Assembly: GCA_045105615.1 (NCBI GenBank)
Contig: JBGCDS010000010.1
Coordinates: 44,016 to 108,015 of the forward strand
Source: UBA1858 sp045105615
Lineage (GTDB): Bacteria; Pseudomonadota; Gammaproteobacteria; UBA4575
Reading direction: 5' to 3'
Length of the DNA stretch: 64,000 nt
The position numbers were made by a program, and so were the translations under genes. Below, piece after piece: positions 60,144 through 64,000 of the stretch (position 1 is its first letter; every line of letters starts with the position of its first letter). The notes beneath the pieces were generated by a model, which was given only the letters and a program-made list of their open reading frames with translations, searched no databases and was not told where the DNA came from.

Positions 60144-61094
60144 CTAGTCTTCAGAGGATGAATCTTCAGATTTTGTCGCAGCCAAATTATTAGAAGTGTC
60201 GCTACAGTAAGCGCGCGCATAATCGAGTAATTTTTCCATCGCACGTAGTCTGAATTTTTGTCGCTGGCGTACAAACGAAAATGATCTTTCCATCGGCGGG
60301 TCTAGCGTAATAGCAACCAAGGTTCCTAATTTGAGCTCCTTTTCTAATGTCGCTAATGAAGCGATCGAAATACCCATACCTGCTTCAACAGCACCCTTGA
60401 TTGACTCAGGGCTGCCCAATTCAAGCGAAACATTCAGGTTGTTTCGGTCTAATCCTAATTTCACCATATGGTCCATAATCACTTCACGTGTACCAGAACC
60501 TTCTTCGCGACATATAAACGGAAAACTCATTACTTCTTCAAGAGGTATTGATTTTCGATCTGCAATTTCATGATCCGGAGGCACCACAACAACTAGCTGA
60601 TCAATACGACACACTTCAACCAGCAGATTCTTATTAGACACAGGGCCTTCGACAACACCGAGGTCGATCATGCTATTTTCAACCATAGACACTATCCCTT
60701 CGGTATTAGACACTTTAAGCCTTAAATTAATATCAGGAAATTCAACAGTAAATCCACGCAATAAAGCAGGCAACATATACTCGGCTATGGTGGTACTGGC
60801 ACCCATTGTTAAAGCACCGCTGACATCACCCGTCAATTCTTTTACGGTATTTTCCATCTCAGCATAAAGAGAGAAAATCTGTTCTGCATACTCATAGGCC
60901 TTATGGCCTGCCTCAGTTAAAGCAACTCGATTATGAGTTCGGTCAAATAAACGCGTGTCAAAATGATCTTCGAGTTGGCGCACTTGAAACGTCACCGCTG
61001 GCTGAGTCATATGTAAAGTTTCAGCTGCCTTAGTAAAACTAAGTAACCTTGCAACTGTATAAAAAACTTGGAGCCGGCGGTCAGCCATAAACAA
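60144..61094 (-). CDS. LysR-family transcriptional regulator (CysB/CbbR-like)
   Basis: A 316-aa LysR regulator. The N-terminal winged helix is RRLQVFYTVARLLSFTKAAE, then TLHMTQPAVTFQVRQLEDHF. The effector domain (about 90-300) has GASTTIAEYMLPALL and LGVVEGPVSN. The sequence resembles the CbbR/CysB-like group, but Rubisco or other target genes are not in the window. The acidic serine-rich tail ends SEDSSSED. Two or three start codons (61094 or 61088) are close. Confidence 0.9.
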   Translation of the reverse strand: MFMADRRLQVFYTVARLLSFTKAAETLHMTQPAVTFQVRQLEDHFDTRLFDRTHNRVALTEAGHKAYEYAEQIFSLYAEMENTVKELTGDVSGALTMGASTTIAEYMLPALLRGFTVEFPDINLRLKVSNTEGIVSMVENSMIDLGVVEGPVSNKNLLVEVCRIDQLVVVVPPDHEIADRKSIPLEEVMSFPFICREEGSGTREVIMDHMVKLGLDRNNLNVSLELGSPESIKGAVEAGMGISIASLATLEKELKLGTLVAITLDPPMERSFSFVRQRQKFRLRAMEKLLDYARAYCSDTSNNLAATKSEDSSSED

Positions 61095-61320
61095 TATTCC
61101 TTCGTAGATTACCTATATTTTTGTGAGTATATCACTGTCTATGCAGTACATGATGTCTGAAATTTATCCAGCAACTGACCAATACACCATCTAAGAACCT
61201 ATATCTTATCGCCAATTTTGACAATTCCGTCGTATGTCACCCATTTTATCGACACACGGCTCACTGGAATTAGTAAAGCTTCTGCTACAATTTGCCTATA
61301 ACGATATCGGAGTTTTTATC

Positions 61321-61770
61321 ATGTGGAAATCAGGAACAATTGTTGGGATTGCCTTGGCACTAATATTCATCGCAACAAATGCAAATGCACAGGCCTATAA
61401 ATGGACTAGTCCAACCGGCAATATTATTTACAGTCAAACTCCACCTCCTATTGGCACCCCATTTGAGCTAGTCGACGATAGAAGTATTGCTTCGACCACA
61501 TTCGGTGTCTCAGATACGAATAATTTACAAAAAAACTTAGATTCATCTCGTGAAACACGAGAGAAAAAGAAAACTGAGAAACAGCAGTTGGCTGAAAGCA
61601 ATCAAATTAAACAAGAAAATTGTGCTCAAGCTAAAACCAATTATACGTCACTCACCAGTCGCGGCCAGGTAACCATCAAGGAAGGTGAATTGTACCGCAA
61701 GTTGACTGAAGAAGAACGCCAGGATCGTATTAAAACAGCCAACCAAAGCATTGAAGAGTTTTGTAATTAA
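61321..61770 (+). CDS. DUF4124-domain exported protein
   Basis: A 149-aa protein with a signal peptide (MWKSGTIVGIALALIFIATNANA, about residues 1-23) and a DUF4124 motif AYKWTSPTGNIIYSQTPPP after the cleavage site. The second half is charged and coiled-coil-like (ETREKKKTEKQQLAESN). The ATG at 61321 has a GGAG ribosome-binding site. A frame open for 29 more codons upstream lacks signal-peptide features and is not preferred. Function unknown, periplasmic. Confidence 0.85.
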   Translation: MWKSGTIVGIALALIFIATNANAQAYKWTSPTGNIIYSQTPPPIGTPFELVDDRSIASTTFGVSDTNNLQKNLDSSRETREKKKTEKQQLAESNQIKQENCAQAKTNYTSLTSRGQVTIKEGELYRKLTEEERQDRIKTANQSIEEFCN

Positions 61771-61882
61771 TCACACCATTTGCTGATTCATTTTAGTATT
61801 TACATAGATAGGCTTGCTTAGCGACTAAATCTGGTATTTACTGGCGCGCATTTCGCCAACAATCACTTATATCTGTAACAAA

Positions 61883-63601
61883 ATGCGCGTTTCTAATTTC
61901 CCACTCTCTACTTTAAAAGAAGTCCCCGCTGATGCTGAAATTATCAGTCACCAGCTAATGCTACGAGCAGGACTTATCCGAAAACTAGCTTCAGGAATGT
62001 ATACCTGGCTTCCACTAGGCTTGCTTAGCTTACGCAAAGCAGAAGCGATTATCCGCGAAGAAATGAACAACGCTGGCGCACTTGAATTATTGATGCCATC
62101 TGTTCAGCCTGCCGAACTTTGGCAAGAATCAAAACGCTGGGAACAGTATGGCCCAGAATTACTTCGTTTCCACGATCGACACCAACGTGAATTTTGCTAT
62201 GGGCCGACGCATGAAGAAGTAATTACTGACATAGCACGACGTGAACTCCGCTCATACAAGCAATTACCAGTCAATTATTATCAGATACAAACCAAATTTC
62301 GAGATGAAATTCGTCCACGCTTTGGCATCATGAGATCGCGCGAGTTTATCATGAAAGATGCTTACTCCTTTCATGAGACTCAAGAGTGTTTGGAAAACAC
62401 TTATCAGCACATGCATCAAGCCTATACCAATATCTTCACCCGATTAGGCTTAGGGTTCCGTGCTGTTGATGCTGACTCAGGTTCTATTGGTGGTAACAGC
62501 TCACATGAGTTTCACGTATTAGCAGAGTCAGGCGAAGATGCTATTGCGTTTTCTGACAGCAGTGACTATGCCGCCAATGTTGAATTAGCCCCGATAGCCT
62601 ATCAAGCAAATACAAACCCAAGCACAAAACAAACGATTGAAAAAGTAGCAACCCCAACTGAAAAGACAATAGAAGAAGTAAGCAATGCGCTTAACGTAGA
62701 AAGAAAGCAATGCATCAAAATGCTAATTGTTAAAGCTGAAGACGAGGGTGTAATTGCCTTTGCACTTCGCGGTGATCACGAATTAAACCCGATCAAGGCA
62801 GAAAAAATTGATGGTGTTTTCAAACCACTTACCCTAGCCACAGATGATGAAATAAAATCAAATTTATCTTCTACTCCCGGCTTTATCGGCCCGCTCGAAC
62901 TATCTTGCAGAGTCATCGTCGATAATGCTGCTTCAGTACTAGAAAATTTTGTCTGTGGAGCGAACGAAGTTGGATTCCATTTCAAAAATGCCAATTGGTT
63001 AGATGCAACAACACTCGAAAAAACAGATTTAAGAAATATTCAGGAAGGTGACCCCAGCCCAGATGGTCAGGGCCATATCCAGATTAAACGTGGTATTGAA
63101 GTTGGCCATATTTTCCAACTAGGTGATAAATATAGTCGCGAACTCAATGCCAGCGTCTTAGACCAAAACGGTAAAGATAAAATTATGACTATGGGTTGTT
63201 ACGGTATTGGTGTTTCACGCGTTGTCGCAGCAGCCATTGAGCAAAACTATGACGATAAAGGAATTATTTGGCCGCAATCACTAGCACCATTCCAGCTCTC
63301 ACTTATTCCAATTAATATGGGGAAATCAGAGATGGTAAAATCATTTTGCGAAGATATTTATCAGCGTTTAAGCAAGAAAAGCATAGAAATCCTTTTCGAT
63401 GATCGTAATATACGCCCAGGTATGATGTTTGCCGATCATGAGCTTATTGGTATCCCACATCGTTTAGTGGTTAGCGAACGCGGATTAAAAGCCGGCACCC
63501 TCGAATATAAATCACGTACTGATAAAGATAATCAGAATGTTGAAGTGTCTGATATCGACAATTTCTTGTTAAACGCTCTGACTTCAAGCAATCTGAGTTA
63601 A
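61883..63601 (+). CDS. proS: Prolyl-tRNA synthetase
   Basis: Class II synthetase, 572 aa, that charges tRNA-Pro. Motifs include LIRKLASGMYTWLPLGLLSL, RFGIMRSREFIMKDAYSFH (motif 2) and MGCYGIGVSRVVAAAIEQNY (motif 3). An editing INS (YbaK-like) domain lies at about residues 225-395 and a C-terminal anticodon-binding domain ends the protein. The length matches the bacterial long form. Confidence 0.98.
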   Translation: MRVSNFPLSTLKEVPADAEIISHQLMLRAGLIRKLASGMYTWLPLGLLSLRKAEAIIREEMNNAGALELLMPSVQPAELWQESKRWEQYGPELLRFHDRHQREFCYGPTHEEVITDIARRELRSYKQLPVNYYQIQTKFRDEIRPRFGIMRSREFIMKDAYSFHETQECLENTYQHMHQAYTNIFTRLGLGFRAVDADSGSIGGNSSHEFHVLAESGEDAIAFSDSSDYAANVELAPIAYQANTNPSTKQTIEKVATPTEKTIEEVSNALNVERKQCIKMLIVKAEDEGVIAFALRGDHELNPIKAEKIDGVFKPLTLATDDEIKSNLSSTPGFIGPLELSCRVIVDNAASVLENFVCGANEVGFHFKNANWLDATTLEKTDLRNIQEGDPSPDGQGHIQIKRGIEVGHIFQLGDKYSRELNASVLDQNGKDKIMTMGCYGIGVSRVVAAAIEQNYDDKGIIWPQSLAPFQLSLIPINMGKSEMVKSFCEDIYQRLSKKSIEILFDDRNIRPGMMFADHELIGIPHRLVVSERGLKAGTLEYKSRTDKDNQNVEVSDIDNFLLNALTSSNLS

Positions 63602-63626
63602 ATTCGTACAAAATTCACCCCTCTAG

Positions 63627-63654
63627 CCCTTGCACGTTTTTCAAAATGCAAGGG
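63627..63654 (+). terminator. Hairpin after proS
   Basis: CCCTTGCA (63627-63634) and TGCAAGGG (63647-63654) form a perfect 8-bp stem with a 12-nt loop that holds a T-run. No T-tract follows, so it is a weak terminator candidate or an mRNA-end stabiliser, 25 bp after the proS stop. Confidence 0.5.
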
Positions 63655-63868
63655 AACCATAAATTCATAATACTCTAATTTACTAATATACAAGGCATTT
63701 TGTGTTGGCATTCATGTCACTTTACGAATAAACTGCCATCCAAGACATCTGTTGTACCTTTCAGTAGGTGTTTCATAAGACGTGTGTAGTTTACGCTGCA
63801 TGCAATAATAATTAACAATTGAAAGTAAACACTTAAAGACTTCCATTTTTGTTAACAGGAGTAAAAAT

Positions 63869-64000
63869 ATGAAGACGAGAGTAATGATACTGGCAGCCGC
63901 ATTATTTGCGATGGTCAGCACCAGTAGCGTAGTCGTAGCAGAAGATACGATGTACGTTCCAATTCCAAGTTATCGAGTGGGCCCATATGCAGCGGGTGGC
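63869..64000 (+). CDS. ABC-type solute-binding protein, N-terminal fragment
   Basis: The first 44 codons of a gene that runs off the right edge. An AGGAG ribosome-binding site lies 7 bp before the ATG. A signal peptide (about residues 1-24, KTRVMILAAALFAMVSTSSV) is followed by EDTMYVPIPSYRVGPYAAGG, which matches branched-chain-amino-acid or urea-type periplasmic binding proteins. The ligand cannot be told from this piece. Confidence 0.65.
   Translation, partial: MKTRVMILAAALFAMVSTSSVVVAEDTMYVPIPSYRVGPYAAGG

Noticed and set aside
61234..61320. N-terminal extension of the DUF4124 gene
   Set aside because: The added residues would hide the signal peptide; the ATG at 61321 has a better ribosome-binding site.
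63712..63921. A 69-codon minus-strand frame overlapping the solute-binding protein start
   Set aside because: It opposes a good signal peptide and ribosome-binding site and has no recognisable features.
1..64000. CRISPR array, rRNA operon or insertion sequence
   Set aside because: No regularly spaced repeat array, no rRNA sequence and no transposase gene were found on reading both strands.

Overview
The window is about 64 kb of an AT-rich (roughly 60% A+T by eye) gammaproteobacterial chromosome. The evidence is the gene order: iscR-iscS-iscU-iscA-hscB-hscA-fdx-iscX followed by ndk-rlmN-pilW-rodZ-hisS-yfgM-bamB-der, then suhB/trmJ, yajC-secD-secF with tgt and queA, ffh/rpsP-rimM-trmD-rplS, xseB-ispA-dxs and dapA-bamC. 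These blocks are typical of Pseudomonas-like and Thiotrichales-like gammaproteobacteria. I cannot name the genus from the sequence alone. No rRNA, CRISPR array or insertion sequence was seen.

Layout. 1-20942 is housekeeping and almost all on the minus strand: an aminotransferase fragment, the der-to-ndk block (ribosome assembly, outer-membrane assembly, tRNA charging, cell shape, type IV pili, rRNA/tRNA methylation), the ISC iron-sulfur operon behind an IscR-type promoter, trmJ, then (plus strand) suhB, then the SecDF-YajC and queuosine genes. 21050-21134 is a tRNA-Leu(CAA). Its last 55 bp are repeated exactly at 27564-27618, which marks a small integrative element of about 6.4 kb between them. 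The element carries a Clp-fold serine proteinase, a tyrosine integrase, an excisionase-like HTH protein, a winged-helix-like protein, a DUF5681 protein and a row of small cargo genes separated by a short repeated motif.

After a tRNA-Arg(CCT), 28243-37271 is a less conserved chromosomal stretch: a MarR regulator, a BON-OmpA protein, a repeat-rich coiled-coil protein with a helix-hairpin-helix tail, a HAD hydrolase with yjbQ, ispG (displaced from its usual place between rodZ and hisS), a 52-residue membrane peptide, two FHA-domain proteins that share an N-terminal motif, and an unknown helical protein. From 37281 on the content is again mostly core: hslR, a UPF0260 protein, htpG, ogt, the rplS-trmD-rimM-rpsP block and ffh, a cyclic-nucleotide-phosphodiesterase-like metallohydrolase, a CcsA-like protein, a CorC-type CBS protein, radA, fdhD, a DUF3501/Fe-S/rubrerythrin module, xseB-ispA-dxs, folE2, bamC-dapA, perM, a LysR regulator, a DUF4124 protein, proS and the start of an ABC-type solute-binding protein.

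How they connect. The ISC proteins make Fe-S clusters for products encoded here (IspG, RlmN, Fdx, the Fe-S oxidoreductase). Dxs, IspG and IspA are three steps of isoprenoid synthesis. BamB and BamC are two lipoproteins of the same outer-membrane assembly machine. SecDF-YajC and Ffh serve protein export and membrane insertion. TrmD, TrmJ, Tgt, QueA and RlmN are RNA-modification enzymes.
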